Origin: Epiperipatus broadwayi
Taxonomy: Eukaryota > Onychophora > Udeonychophora > Euonychophora > Peripatidae
DNA length: 64,000 nucleotides
Assembly: GCA_028023455.1 (NCBI GenBank)
Contig: JAQFVV010006309.1
Span: 3,513,482 to 3,577,481 of the forward strand
Reading direction: 5' to 3'
How positions within the stretch are numbered: position 1 is the stretch's first letter; each line of letters begins with the position of its first letter. This document shows, one piece after another, positions 1 through 12,057 of the stretch. Position numbers and translations under genes: made by a program. Under the pieces are notes generated by a model, which was not told the origin of the DNA, ran no database searches, and saw only the letters and a list, made by a program, of their open reading frames with translations.

Positions 1-970
1 AAATTTGATATTCCCTTTTTATTTATTACTATTTTTGTATTGATAAGACGAATGCTGTAGCTATTAGCTTACTCTGCTTTTTCCTGTAGATTTCATTTGT
101 TCTACTTTTTTCAACAATTGTTAATTAATTTTTTACTATTTTTATATTCTTGCAAATGAACACATAATCATACTTTTATTTAATTGAAAAGGACACTTTG
201 GTATTAGATCTGAAACATAGGGAAGACAGGAGGCCTTTTCACACCCACAATAAATGTATAATGTCGCAATGACGTCAAATTGAAAGGAAATAAATCCTGT
301 GAGTATACATGTGGAAACAGGTTTTTCTTATCAACACAATCTCTTTTTTTTTTGTAATACTTCGACATTTTCAGTTATTGTCCAGATTTCTTTCTGCCAT
401 ACTTAACGATATAAAAGAAATGGTTCTGTCAGGATAAAAACCTAGTAAAAGTCTCATAATTAATGTGTTCTTGTTTTTTTTTAATTTTTTTTTTTGTGGT
501 TTTTGTTCCCTTTTTTTTTTTTTGGTTTAATTTGTTTATAAAAAAAAAAAATACTTTTATTAGCATTTCTGTTGAAAATCCCAGCATACTCTGCAATCAC
601 ATAATATATATTTTCAGAGGAATTTTTTTTTAGTAAAGATCTCCATTTTCTGTGGTAATAACACATCTGAAATCTTTTGTTTCAAGGCATTACATGGTAA
701 ATATCATATGCATATAGTTAAAGTGTTTTTATAAATATTATTTAAAAACCAAAATCATTTACTGTTTCTTTGGTGCATATTTAAAGTAACAATTTTTTGT
801 GTAATGGCATCATTTCATTAAGATCACAAATCACTTCTTTTTTTTTTATTTCAAATGTTGTTTTTAAAAGTTGTTAGTGTGAAAGTTGTACATATTTCAA
901 TTTCTTGTTCAAAATCATACGTTTCTTTCTGAAAATGATAAATATGTTTATTATTTTTTTTAGTTTTAGT
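1..970. other. AT-rich non-coding stretch
   Basis: No gene or recognisable transposon is visible. The stretch is rich in T and A homopolymer runs (several of 9-12 bases near 480-550). The short open frames are low-complexity artefacts of these runs. Confidence 0.6.
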
Positions 971-974
971 TATT

Positions 975-1257
975 CTTAGTCCTGCAACATGGAGCTGTAT
1001 TAGACCTAGTGTGCCTTTTTACATTCATATCAACCTCCCGATAACTTTGTAAATCTTGACAAAATATCATGTACAAGATCTGTGTACACGTTACTTTTTT
1101 TTTTACAAACTTTGTAAAAAATATCTTGTACAAGATCCATGTACACATTATTTTGGTGAGATCACAAGATTACAAAGTAATCAGCAGATTGATATTAATG
1201 TGAAAAGGTACAGTAGGTTTAATACATGTTCCATGTTGCAGGTCTAATACCAAAGTA
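975..1257. repeat. Inverted-repeat (MITE-like) element related to the hAT interior
   Basis: The left end (CCTGCAACATGG near 981) is mirrored by CCATGTTGCAGG near 1231-1242. Pairing continues inward through AT-rich arms that carry two 'gtacaagat..gtgtacac' blocks near 1070-1090 and 1128-1146. The right half (GATCCATGTACACATTATTTTGG, then an 'attgata..aatgtgaa' block, then the TTGCAGGT..AATACC end) matches the interior of the hAT element at about 12905-13015. The shared block is probably one old palindromic transposon present at both sites. No coding capacity is seen and the target duplication is unclear. Confidence 0.6.
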
Positions 1258-1260
1258 CTT

Positions 1261-3361
1261 TGAAAAGTTATTTTTCTGAAATCCTGAAAACTTTCATTTC
1301 AATACATAAACAAGTCCCAGTTTTATAATTCATCAGAGTGCTCTCATACCACTTTAACCACTTCAAAGCAAAGGCAAAATAACTCTACATTTTATAAAGA
1401 GGGCCAGTAGAAAAGTGATTTCATTTTCCCGTTAAAGTATTGTCACTACTGAGATTGTAGTGTGTATTATTTACTGTAGCAGCATTTAAAAATGCTTTTT
1501 TTATGCTGTATATACTCACATTGTGACGCTTTTTATTACTTTTAGATTGTTTAATATTTTGTTGCAAAGTTAAAATTAAAATAAAAATAGATCTCTTTAT
1601 TTTGTTAATAAAAAAATCAGTACTTGATCACTGTGCAATACAAATGATTAGATTAATTATAAATAAATAAATAAATAATCAATCAAACAAGATTAAAATA
1701 AACAACTATTAATAATTATATTTAAATATTTATCAAACCAGCTTTCATCTTCATTGTGACAACATTATGGACAAATAAATCATATTGGATATTTGACCAT
1801 CATAGTGATTTAGATTAATTATGTTTTGTGCTCTTTGTGTAGATATTGTAGACAATCTTCTTTAAACACAAAGAGGACTAAAAGAATAGTGAAACTTTCC
1901 CAATACACTATTATCATGTACTGAGGTGTGTGGTGTGTGCATTGTTTACCTCAGCATTATCGAAAAATGATTTTGTTTAACCTTATATATATAACTTTTA
2001 ATCTGTTCATTCAATATACTGTACTGAATGTTTACTATAGTAAATAGAGGAATTTGAACTTAGGATTTTCAGTCTATATTCATTCTTCATTCCATCTCAA
2101 ACAACCAATACACATGACCACACACATGTGAAAAAAAAGTAAATTCCAATATACATATTTTAAGCATAACCAGCAGTCATTATTGGGAAAATCATAATCT
2201 CCTACACATATATTTAATCAATGCTCACTTATATTAAGATAGCAATTCCTTAAACTTTAATGAACAGGCTTCAATCTTCTCTATAGAAAGAGAGAAGAAG
2301 GATGATAGTCAAAATAGCAAGTATTTTAGACAAGGATAAAATTGACTATATTTCACATATAAATGTAATTTTTTTTACATGTATATGACATTTAGATGTT
2401 TACTTATATGAGTTTTAAAATGGTTAGAAATGAATTTTCCCATGTATAATTCTAAAGCCATATAAAAAGAAAATGTGCTTACATCTTGTATGTAGTCAAT
2501 TTTACTTTTGACTCTCTATCTTGTATCTGGGGGTAAAAGTGTAAATGATCACATTGTATTAGCTTGACATTCTAGTAAGAACATAGAGAAAGTGATTTGA
2601 AAGCATTTTGCACAGCTATGAAAATTGGAAATTACACATATATAATGATGTAAAATATAGTATATAATAATTTAGAAGTTTATAGTGATTATATTAATGC
2701 AATACCCTCTAATAGAAAAATAATTTACAATTGAAATGAAAAAATGAATAAACTTATATAGATAATAAATTTAGACAAGATGGGATAAGTATCAAATTTA
2801 TAGAGAGTTATATGAAACCTCATTGAATATATAAAGTACAATAAATAAATAAGACTGTATAGTCATCTTTTTTTTTTTGTTTGTAAAGATAAATCTCATT
2901 GGCTATATCTACTATATAAGATCATGCACTGCAAATGAAAAATGGCATTGCATTAATAAAACTAGTACTATAAAGTTTATCATTCCAATTATTACATATT
3001 AGTTAGTGCTATTTGATTTAAACTTCAAATATTTGGTGTTTGATCAGATGTTAATTAATGGAAATTACTCTACCTTGTAAATGTAAATTATAGCCAATTC
3101 GAAGGAGGCTACATGGAATCTTTATGCATTTGACAATAATCCTGATATATATCATTATCTATCTTTTATAAATGATTATATGTTGCAAATGAAAAATGGA
3201 TTTTTTATTTGCTTTGAAGATTATGTTAGTACCAAAGGATATGCACTAATATAACTGAATTTACAAGAATTTTTATTCTATAATCAGTTAGTTTACTTTT
3301 CTTAAATAGTTGTAATTGACATGAAAGTGTTTGGAGATGCTAAATAAGAAAATCTGAACAG
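1261..3361. other. AT-rich non-coding stretch
   Basis: No supported gene or transposon. It contains short microsatellite-like tracts such as (AAAT)n near 1660 and A/T runs. Confidence 0.55.
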
Positions 3362-3505
3362 TGAAACAGTTAATATAATATGCTTAGTATACTTTCAATA
3401 TATCATGATATTATAATCATTGATATGATTATATATCATGAAATGCTATGATTATAATATCATGAGATATTGAAAGCATGCTAAGTGTACTATATTGACT
3501 GTTTC
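3362..3505. repeat. Hairpin element, arms about 58 bp
   Basis: GAAACAGT at the left end pairs with ACTGTTTC at the right end. Pairing continues inward through 'gcttagtatactttcaatat' against 'atattgaaagcatgctaag' and through ATTATAATCAT against ATGATTATAAT. A 25-30 base AT-rich loop remains. The arm motif AAAGCATGCTA recurs in the hairpin at 43001-43150, so this is probably a small dispersed foldback family. No coding capacity. Confidence 0.65.
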
Positions 3506-3506
3506 C

Positions 3507-4718
3507 TTGTTAAGGTTTTCATACTCAGTGTTTCCAAGTCCTTAAATGTCAAGAAGTCTTAATATATACGGTAATTCAATAAAACTTTTTACATTTGTGA
3601 CACACTTCTCTAAGCATGTAACAATAAAATATTATTCACTCTTTAAGTTTTGGTTTATGTTTAATGTATTACACATTTAAAAGGTTGGTTGGTTACAAAT
3701 ATTTATCAGACACAGTTATCAATTCATTAAACATGTAAATCTGGAAAGACAACAATATCAATTATTATGCATAATTTATTTAGCATAATTTTTAAATCTG
3801 CATGGATTAATGGCATTACTTCAAGGCAATTGATTAAGAATGTTATTTCTGAAATGCATACACTATACAAAGTGATGATTAATTTTTCACATAATATGGC
3901 AGTTGTACTAAATATATTTTTCATAATGATTGGTGCTACTATCTTTCCATACTTATTTATATATGATTTAGAGTGTATTATCTTTCTGTATATATATAAA
4001 TCTGAAGTAAATTGTCTAATAATTTTCAAATATCACCAAAAGTAAAACAAGTTATATGTATATTTTTAATAATTTAAATATTATCTTTTTTTATTTAAAT
4101 TTTTTATTTGCAAATCAGAATTTATTGTCATCACTTTTTTTCCATGACCTTTATATTTTTTATTCCAAAGAATATATATATATAAATTTTAAAAAAATAC
4201 TGTAGCTAACCTCACATTACTGTTGCAAAGAAATGTGGAATTTTTAAAAAAACAATTGTTATAGCATGATAATTTATTATTTAATAATATAATTTATCTT
4301 AACGTTTAGACTATTATAATGAAGGAAATTATAGAAATTGTTACTTATTAATTGTTGAATTTGTTCCACATAAGAAGTTGGAAGGCAGTAAAAAATAGTC
4401 TCAAGATGTTTCTTGGACTGCAGACAAATTAAATGTTATTGCATAAACAATAACTTGAAAAACTTCCAAAGTGAATTGTGATAAATTTATATTAAATGAG
4501 ATTAGTAGAAAAGTGTCAAAAGTTAAAAGAGTAACTTATGAATAAGAGCATATATATATTCAGCTGTTTAGAGATACTGATTGTAATGAAAAAAACATAA
4601 AATCAATGTGATGGATAAAGAGATTATCAAAATAGTTAGTGAAAAGGAAGCACACTCAAATTGTGAATAAAAATGATTAGAATAAAAAAAAATATAAATA
4701 GTTAAGAAAAGAAGTAAC
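3507..4718. other. AT-rich non-coding stretch
   Basis: Nothing supported. Open frames on both strands at 3727-4045 overlap each other, have no recognisable domain, and are best explained by low stop density in this local composition. Confidence 0.5.
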
Positions 4719-4832
4719 AAGAAATGAAAGCAAAACTTCATATAGTAGTGCCACCTGTGCTAAACAGAGTCATCAATGGATGCCAGAAGGCTTGTGCATA
4801 AAATCCCTATCTAATGCCTACTCATCCAATAT

Positions 4833-4872
4833 CCCCAGACTAGTTTCTGGCTTGTGGCCTTCATCAGTGAGG
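4833..4872 (-). ncRNA. Hammerhead ribozyme motif, copy a
   Basis: Read on the minus strand: stem I CCUCA; core CUGAUGA; stem II GGC-CACAA-GCC with an A/A mismatch next to the core; GAA; the palindrome ACUAGU as a minimal stem III; cleavage-site C; then UGGGG, which pairs with CCUCA (one G-U pair). All expected core residues are present. The two-base-pair stem III with a palindromic loop is typical of the minimal hammerheads of retrozymes and Penelope-like elements, which may act as dimers. Activity is inferred, not shown. Confidence 0.72.
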
Positions 4873-5290
4873 AGCTTTGGATCTGAGAGCACTGCATCTA
4901 GATCTTAGGATCTAATGCAACCCTCTAGCAACCACCTTTTATCTCTACTTAACTACAAAACTATGAGCATGAAATTGAAAACACAAAAAATATTTTCAAT
5001 CTAAGCTCAATAGCTTATATAGTCATATGGGTCTGAACTCTGTTCAGCACCTATACATTTTGGTGTCTTTGGCTCTTTAACAACCATAGCCACCACTACC
5101 CTATTAGGCAGGATTGGTGTTAAACCAGCAAGCATCACATGATCACATCTCCAATACCAACACATAATTGTTTATAAACAAAGCAAAGCAAAACTCCATA
5201 TAGTAGTGCCACCTGTGCTAAACAGAGTAATCAATGGATGCCAGAAGGCTTGTGCATAAAATCCCTATCTAATGCCTACTCATCCAATAT

Positions 5291-5330
5291 CCCCAGACTA
5301 GTTTCTGGCTTGTGGCTTTCGTCAGTGAGG
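5291..5330 (-). ncRNA. Hammerhead ribozyme motif, copy b
   Basis: Same layout as copy a, 458 bp downstream in the same orientation. The core reads CUGACGA (position 7 is variable in hammerheads). ACUAGU, the cleavage C and the CCUCA/UGGGG stem I are kept. One stem II base is changed (GGC to AGC), leaving two pairs. Confidence 0.65.
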
Positions 5331-5492
5331 AGCTCCATATGACTATATAAGCTATTGAGCTTAGATTGAAAATATTTTTTGTGTTTTCAATTTCATGCTC
5401 ATAGTTTTGTAGTTAAGTAGAGATAAAATATGGTTGCTAGAGGGTTGCATTAGATCCTAAGATCTAGATGCAGTGCTCTCAGATCCAAAGCT

Positions 5493-5532
5493 CCTCACTG
5501 ACGAAGGCCACAAGCCAGAAACTAGTCTAGAG
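5493..5532 (+). ncRNA. Hammerhead ribozyme motif, copy c, inverted
   Basis: Present on the plus strand in the inverted unit: CCUCA, CUGACGA, stem II GGC-CACAA-GCC, GAA, ACUAGU and C. The 3' side of stem I reads UAGAG instead of UGGGG, which breaks two of five pairs. The core is intact but stem I is weakened. Confidence 0.6.
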
Positions 5533-5712
5533 ATATTGGATGAGTAGGCATTAGATAGGGATTTTATGCACAAGCCTTCTGGCATCCATTGATTACTCTG
5601 TTTAGCACAGGTGGCACTACTATATGGAGTTTTGCTTTGCTTTGTTTATAAACAATTATGTGCTAGTATTGGAGATGCGATCATGTGATGCTTGCTGGTT
5701 TAAGAAATGAAA

Positions 5713-6188
5713 CATGAAAAAATATGTAAATGAGTAGAAAGCATAATGGCAGATATAATAAAATTTGAAATTTTGAGAATAATTAAAACAATACAAACAT
5801 TAACCAAGCTAATTATAAATGAGCATTATACATTCAAAGGGTATGGAGGTAATACTTTAAACAAAGTTACTCCAAAATAGAGAACCAGTCTTTTATTCAC
5901 ATAGAATAACATTCATAAATTAGGAAAAACACACATTTGTACTTGGCTGACATTGAAGGAATATCTATAACTAACAAAATGAGAAAATTATTTGATTATA
6001 ATTTAGTTTACCTAGAAAAAGATTAAGTGAAATCCATATGGACTGACTGGTAAGATGCCTACTGAATAATAAATTGAAAAAAAAATACTAAAAGAATGAA
6101 GAAGTTGACATATAATGCCAGGACATAAAGAATCCAAACATATTTCAATGAATTATCATCCAACATTGGAAATCATTTTTCCTATGAT
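5713..6188. other. AT-rich non-coding stretch, possible old relic
   Basis: No gene. Short patches near 5870-5960 are less repetitive and could be an old transposon remnant, but no domain is recognisable. Confidence 0.4.
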
Positions 6189-6201
6189 CTTTATTATTTA
6201 A

Positions 6202-6329
6202 CCACTAAATATCACATGATCACCATTTCTTATGCTTGCTCATAACTGTTATTAAAACAGGCCAAACTCCTCATACAGTAGTGCCACTCAGTGCAAGCCT
6301 ACTGTATGGAGAGTTTTTCCTGTTTTAAT
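6202..6329 (+). mobile_element. Deleted copy of the hammerhead hairpin family
   Basis: It starts CCACTAAATATCACATGATC, as the copy at 34160 does. It contains the family segment CAGTAGTGCCACTCAGTGCA, folds back at once (CTGTATGGAGAG) and ends TTTTTCCTGTTTTAAT. The interior, including the ribozyme, is missing. Flanks CTTTATTATTTAA (6189-6201) and CTTAGTTATTTAA (6330-6342) match at 11 of 13 positions, consistent with an aged 13-bp target duplication. Confidence 0.6.
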
Positions 6330-6342
6330 CTTAGTTATTTAA

Positions 6343-6950
6343 AAGAAAAAAATAATAATAGTAAAATATACATAATATTTTAATCGGGAATATAAAAAAT
6401 ATAGAATTACGAAATGACTCTTATTGTATTTAAACATTTTTTAAAAAAAACATATAATAATATTTCTATTATATTATCATAAAAGCAATAATTTATTCTC
6501 AATTATATTAAATCGTATAAATAATGCATATTTAATATGTTTATTAATAATGTTTCAGAAACAGAATACAAGAAATTCGTTTTGCTGATGCTATTGCTTT
6601 GATTTATATATAAAAAAAAGATCCCCAAAAATAGAAAAGGTTTTTTAAAAAAACTTTTGAAATATTTCAAAGAGTAGATCCTTTTTCACAATTTTTTAAA
6701 TCTACATGTTCAAACTTTTAATCTAATCGTGAAATATTTTGTAAAATAATATGACTTTCTGTGAATAAAGAAATAAATTAATTATGCAAATTACTTTTGA
6801 ATCTTTTTTCATGAAATATATATGAATGATATCAAATCATCTTTTTTTTTTTAATTTAAAAAACCAACAAATTTGCTAGACTTATTTTTTCAGCTCAATC
6901 CATATCACTGGACATTCTAAGTTTTATCATTAGAAAAAGTATGGCATTCT
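6343..6950. other. AT-rich non-coding stretch
   Basis: Only A/T-rich sequence with homopolymers. Nothing supported. Confidence 0.5.
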
Positions 6951-6952
6951 GA

Positions 6953-8035
6953 TGTGATGTGATGCACTATGGCTTTTCCTTTCTCGAAGTCAGGAATTTC
7001 TCAGCCACTATGCCCAGAAAAACTGTTAGCTACCTTCCTTTCCCTTTTCATTCCCCACCCTAAGCTTTTCCTATATTTCCACAACAATCTTTTTCCACTC
7101 TATGATCTTTATATCTAGATCCCCCTTATCTTTTTCCAAACTCAGCATAAAAACCAAGAATACACATTTTGTATAATCACTTTGTTTATATTTATTCTTT
7201 CACAACTTCATTATTTGTAGCCTTCCTGCTTAGAAGCATTTACATTTAATTAATGCCTAATATTCTCCATGCCTTCCTTTTATAACTTGCAGACTAAATC
7301 ACCCACATTTCTCCATTTATATCTATATTCCCTTGTTACTAATGATCTTCTTCAAGCCTTAAACAGTAAACTACTTTCCTTGCTATTATCATAAATTAAC
7401 TCACACCTAATATTATGTCTACTTCTATATATATTTAAACTCTTTTTATTCTCCATACTAGTTCTCCATCTCTCCAACTCCTTATTTTTTATTAATGCAT
7501 CTATTCTTCTATCTCATTTTTTGCCACTACAACACTCGACAATTCTACTAACACAATCATTTCACCTTTGGTATAAGTGTATAAGTATACTGGCATAAAG
7601 TCTTTATCCAAATCCTCTGTATACCATACTACCTTTCTCCCCCATCTTGTTGCATGTTCTTTACTCATAACCCAATTAAATACTATTTTGGCTCTTCTAT
7701 TATTATCCATAAATTGTGATCTACTGAACTTTTTATTTTGCTTTTTGCATATCTCATATAAAACTTGACCATCCCATTTCTTCATGAATTGCCTTTTTTG
7801 CCATCCACATACCTGTATCTAAATCATGTATGTCTTCCTATTTCTCTTTGTACTTTTACCAAGTAATCTAACACCTCTTTACTAACACAAAATGCATCAT
7901 TACCATAAGTTAACCCTGCTACTGCCACTCCCTTTCATACAATTCTAGCTATGTCATATTTATTATATGAAAACACTGTTGGTTTCTTTATCAGTCCCTT
8001 TCTTTTCTTTGCTTCATTTATCATTTTTCCCCCCA
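6953..8035 (-). mobile_element. LINE B copy 1, 5'-truncated
   Basis: The 3' end (plus strand TGATGTGATGCACT..., then AGTCAGGAATTTCTCAGCCACTATG) matches the 3' ends of the copies at 18437 and 23397. Minus-strand fragments match the C-terminal half of LINE B ORF2: the 7501-7785 frame carries the block FMDN..RAKIVFNWVMSK..ATRWG.KVVWY.EDLDKDF. Upstream (7785-8035) residues correspond to the tract after the RT domain. It is 5'-truncated, as usual for LINEs. Frameshifts and stops throughout make it a dead copy. Confidence 0.75.
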
Positions 8036-8189
8036 GTAGAATCAAATAGAAAAGGCTGCCATCTATCTTCAAAAACTTTTATTCAATCATTATTGTATTT
8101 ATCTGAAGTGGATGGTCTCAAAGTTATGAGTGGAGTGTTTGACAATGGTAAATAAAAATGTAACAATATACAAATATTATTTGTCAATA

Positions 8190-8400
8190 CATATATGTCA
8201 TGTGATTGTTTATTATAGGGTTGTATAAATGAATAAAATATCTCTGTTCTATAAAATTAATATTAGTTTCTTACAAAATCCTTTTATATTAAAATATATA
8301 GTCTGGTTTAAGATTGCTCTCTGGCTATTGTTATTCTGCATAACTCTATATAAAAAAAGATCTAAAATATTATAGGAAATGATTCTTTTCTTACTGTAAA
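8190..8400. repeat. Dispersed repeat R1, copy 1
   Basis: This segment aligns (about 75% by eye) with 13575-13780 in the same orientation. Shared landmarks are GTAAATGAAT/GTATAAATGAAT, then 'ataaaa..taatat.agttctt', then 'gatttaagatt', then 'tggctattgttattct', then 'taggaaat'. The two copies lie on either side of the 5-kb LTR-like block. It has no coding capacity and its class is unknown. Confidence 0.55.
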
Positions 8401-11400
8401 AAGTTACGAACAAGGCAGTTAGAGAGCATTTCAAATATTAATTGCATTGATTTAGTAATTATCACTTGATTTAGTATTTATTCATTATAAAAATATTATA
8501 TATATATATATTATACCGGATACTCAATCTATTCTGATACAGGAGGGCGCCACCAGACCACTACGTGTCTGGAAAATTAGTTTACTGTGATCAGAATAGA
8601 TGATGATGATGGTTTGCACTGACTAGACTCAAGGAGAAACAAGAGATCTTAAATTGTTTAGACAATTGAGACAAAAGCACAAAGACAAACATCAGCCAAA
8701 TTAAGTTTTAACATATTTCATAAATTTTATTATGAGAAAATAAATTATTAAATATAAGTTTATGACACAATAGATGGGGGTTAACTCAGGCGTGTACCAG
8801 ACAGACTAAAGGCAAAGCTATGACGGGCTGACTGATCTTCTAATAAACAAATTTAAAAGGGAGGAAGCAAATTTCGTTCAGCAGAGGATTCACTTAAACA
8901 CCGGTTTCCACTTTATGATATTTAAACCATATGCCCCTGAAATAGATCAAAGAGCTTTCCGAGATCTAAGCATGGTCAGATCTCGAATGTCCTTATATCG
9001 GTATGAACTGCACCAATTACTACATTTAAAATAACGGTGATTGATCCACCTCAAGAACAATCGAGAAATATCATTGAAACGAAGAGACAATTAAACCTGG
9101 TGAATCCCAGCCAAACGATTGGCGAAAATTACTTTAAAATTAATAATTAATGGTCTCAATAAGAGACAAGTAAATGATTAGAAAAACAGTTACATCTGCC
9201 CAGCATTTAACGAAAATAAACTTACAAACAAATTCTGAGTACACGCTCTGACAAATTTAAAGTACACATAATAAATACAAAAAGAAATCTATCGGAGAGT
9301 GCACATGAGTACGAAATATCAGAAGTTTAAATACTCTAGCAGAACGAAAGTATTGCTCACCTGTAATTTAAGAAAGGATAAATTTTATCTTCCTGCTGAC
9401 GACTTATAAAATTACAAAGAAAGACACAATTCTAATTTCCGCCTTTAGAGATATTAGAAACAAAATCTCCACCTGCGAAAATCAGACAATAAAGTCATCA
9501 GCCAAAAGAGTTTTGGAGATTTAGCAAGAGGGCAAACATAGAGTATAAAATTAATTATTGAATACTAAATAATGACAGGTAAGCATAAAATATATATATA
9601 CAAGACTACTAAAGCATTTACAAAAGCGAGGCATAAAATATAAAACTCATTCGTCACTCTCCAATAAACAAAACTGAAAGCAAATTGGAAGCTTAAAACT
9701 AAGATTCCAAGACACACTATAAAATATTGGAAAACACAGCAAATATTAGATATGAGGCTATATTGATTTAAGAAGACATATTTAAGATTAGATTGAGTGG
9801 AGATTTAATGGGAATTAATTTACCCTGGGAAGAATAAAAATGAAAATAGTTACCTTTCGGTAAAACAAAGTTCACGTAGAGTGCACACTTTTACTTAAGT
9901 TCATTTTCAGGTCTTTAGACCATGGCAAGGTAGATGTAATGAGGTTCCGGCTTCTTTTAGGTGTTTAAGGCATTACTGGAGCAAACTTGGAAGTCAGGGA
10001 TCCGTCTTTTGTTGAATTAGCAAGCCATTCGGGTGGTGACAACATGTATAGAATTTTTCATCTTGTGGCAAGCAGAAGTATTTAATAACAGCTCTTGTCC
10101 TTTAAGAATTTAAATGTCCACGCTGATATAAACTTTTACTTTAGAAACAGCTTGTCTATTTACGAATAATGAATTCACTCACACTCCAAATTTTTGGGGC
10201 TATTTATACATTGCTCCATTTCCCACGAAACACTTTTCTTGTTGTTCAATTTCTTTGCCTTAGGCAGGGCAAATATTAATCTCTCGCTCAATCTATCTAG
10301 GAATTCTACCCAGGGATTATTGAAATGAAAACAACTACATATAAATCAAATCTCCACTCTTTAAAATAAAAGCCACGGGAATGTAATTAGCTAGGTTGCT
10401 TGTTTTTTTGTTAATCAAATGGATTTAAAAACAGGCGGTATATGAAAACTATTTTAAAATAAATCGAAAAACATTTTTTAAAAAAAATTCGTTTTACATA
10501 TAAACGCTTGTGTTTTGATACACACATTCTTTTTAAATAATAATGAAAATTTAAACCCTAAACGTTTAATTAAAATTAAAAGCTTAATAAATTTCTTTTT
10601 TTTTTTTTTTGTTTAATAACAACACCATTGAACCGGATTTCAATCAGGTTCAATATATATTGTACCGGTCAGATGATGTATGTTGGTTTATCCCAGTTCG
10701 AATACTAAGCGAAAGTACCTTGAGGCCACCCATACACGAGATATTAAATCAAGAATACTATGACCTCTGCTCTATTCACCTATTCTCGAGTCTAATTACA
10801 AACCAACAACATTATCTGAGATACACAAATTATTTTCTTACCGGGCCCAGGCTTAGCATCAGAGAGAGACATGGACAGGGACACTTACGGGACTAAATCA
10901 GTTAAATGTGCATATAAAAAATGGATAATATGAAATATGTTTGTGCGTGCCTGGATCATTTAATAAGTAAAATAAAAGAATTACGCTAATAAAAATAGAA
11001 ATGAAATTAGAACTTAAGCTTTGGATTAAATAACATATTTTAATAAATAACATTTGAAAATATTAGGAATGTTTTAACTACCTCCACTATTCCCCAGTTG
11101 ATTATATAATAAATAAGTTGACAATAAGGCGGAGTAATGACATAATATTTTGCGGTTTAAATCTATATCTTCCCAACTTTAATAAAATTATTAACTCGAA
11201 TCCCCTCGATAAAGCACTATTAAAATAAATCTTTCACAACACACTTTCTAGTTGCTTTGTGCTTTTGAAAATATTTAAAGACATTTTACTAACTAAGATA
11301 TAATTATGGGGCTAAAGGCGGACAAAAAGAAGCGTTATCGAGGAGACCAAGTTGGCAAACAAAGGAATCTTACTAGTATTTAGATGACCGATATTATTTT

Positions 11401-12048
11401 AAATTGGAAAGTTTTAAATGAAAAAAAAAATTTAAATTGCAAATAAAAATAAGAAAACATTTAGATACATTTTAAAATGAGGAATAGCGAAGTGGAAGAA
11501 TTTTAGTAAGTAAATGATCAAACAATAAAAGATAAAATTAATGTTAGTCTAATAAAAACAGTTCATTATAGATATAATTAAATGGAACAATTTAGAAAGG
11601 TATTTATGAAAACGGTAGAGTAATAAAGAGTTCACGAGGAGATTTTTATACAGTTACCAGTCCTTGTTTATGGATCCAGTTCCCTCGACGTAGTGGCTTT
11701 ATTGAAGATGTTGCGATTTGTCTGGACAAGGAAATTATGTAGCATTTTAATCGAACGGTCACACAGACCGGCACACAGTTCAGGCTTCTATTTTGGCATG
11801 TCACAGCATTTTGATGGCTTAGGACCCTGATGGCAGGCAAAGCTGATTGCCTAACTGCCAATCATTTTCACGTTCATCAAATTACGATCACTTTTAGCAT
11901 GTCGCATGTTGAAACTTGTAACGGTGATTTCGAGGAATTCAGGAACAATATTTTCTGCTTTTAGAAATAAAATATGGCAACTCACAGCACAGGATCTGTC
12001 TGAATCAGCAAAAGAACCAGAGAAAGCCCAGTCTTTTGTTCTCCACTC

Positions 12049-12057
12049 CTTTTTATA
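12049..12057 (-). promoter_or_regulatory. TATA-box-like promoter in LTR-like block
   Basis: TATAAAAAG on the minus strand, in unusually GC-balanced sequence. The identical 9-mer occurs inside both LTRs of the 45428-50744 element at a comparable distance from the TG end once the hAT insertion is removed. Confidence 0.4.

Larger units (their letters stand above)
4730..5701 (-). mobile_element. Hammerhead-bearing tandem plus inverted retroelement (retrozyme/PLE-like)
   Basis: The block begins CAAAACTTCATATAG at 4731, and CAAAACTCCATATAG recurs at 5189, giving a 458-bp direct period. From about 5331 the sequence switches to the reverse complement of the same unit and runs back to 5701, so 5122-5330 pairs with 5490-5701 as a large hairpin. 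The block is flanked by the 11-bp repeat AAGAAATGAAA (4719-4729 and 5702-5712). Each unit carries one hammerhead ribozyme motif (listed separately). There is no coding capacity. Known biology: hammerheads occur in Penelope-like elements and in small non-autonomous retrozymes that use other elements' machinery. Inference: this is a multimer of such an element with one inverted unit. A MITE is the alternative, but the ends are asymmetric and the duplication is long. Confidence 0.7.

Noticed and set aside
481-666. 61-codon minus frame
   Set aside because: Generated by T/A homopolymers; lysine/phenylalanine runs only.
3727-4045. Overlapping plus and minus frames of 92 and 100 codons
   Set aside because: Mutually overlapping on opposite strands, no domain, no splice or promoter context; probably chance.
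5122-5701. Ordinary DNA-transposon MITE
   Set aside because: Ends of the insertion are not inverted repeats of each other, duplications are 11-13 bp, and units are tandem with ribozyme motifs.
8519-8580. Primer-binding site (GGCGCCACC) near the left end of the LTR-like block
   Set aside because: Wrong position and orientation relative to the TG/TA ends, and only nine bases resemble a primer site.
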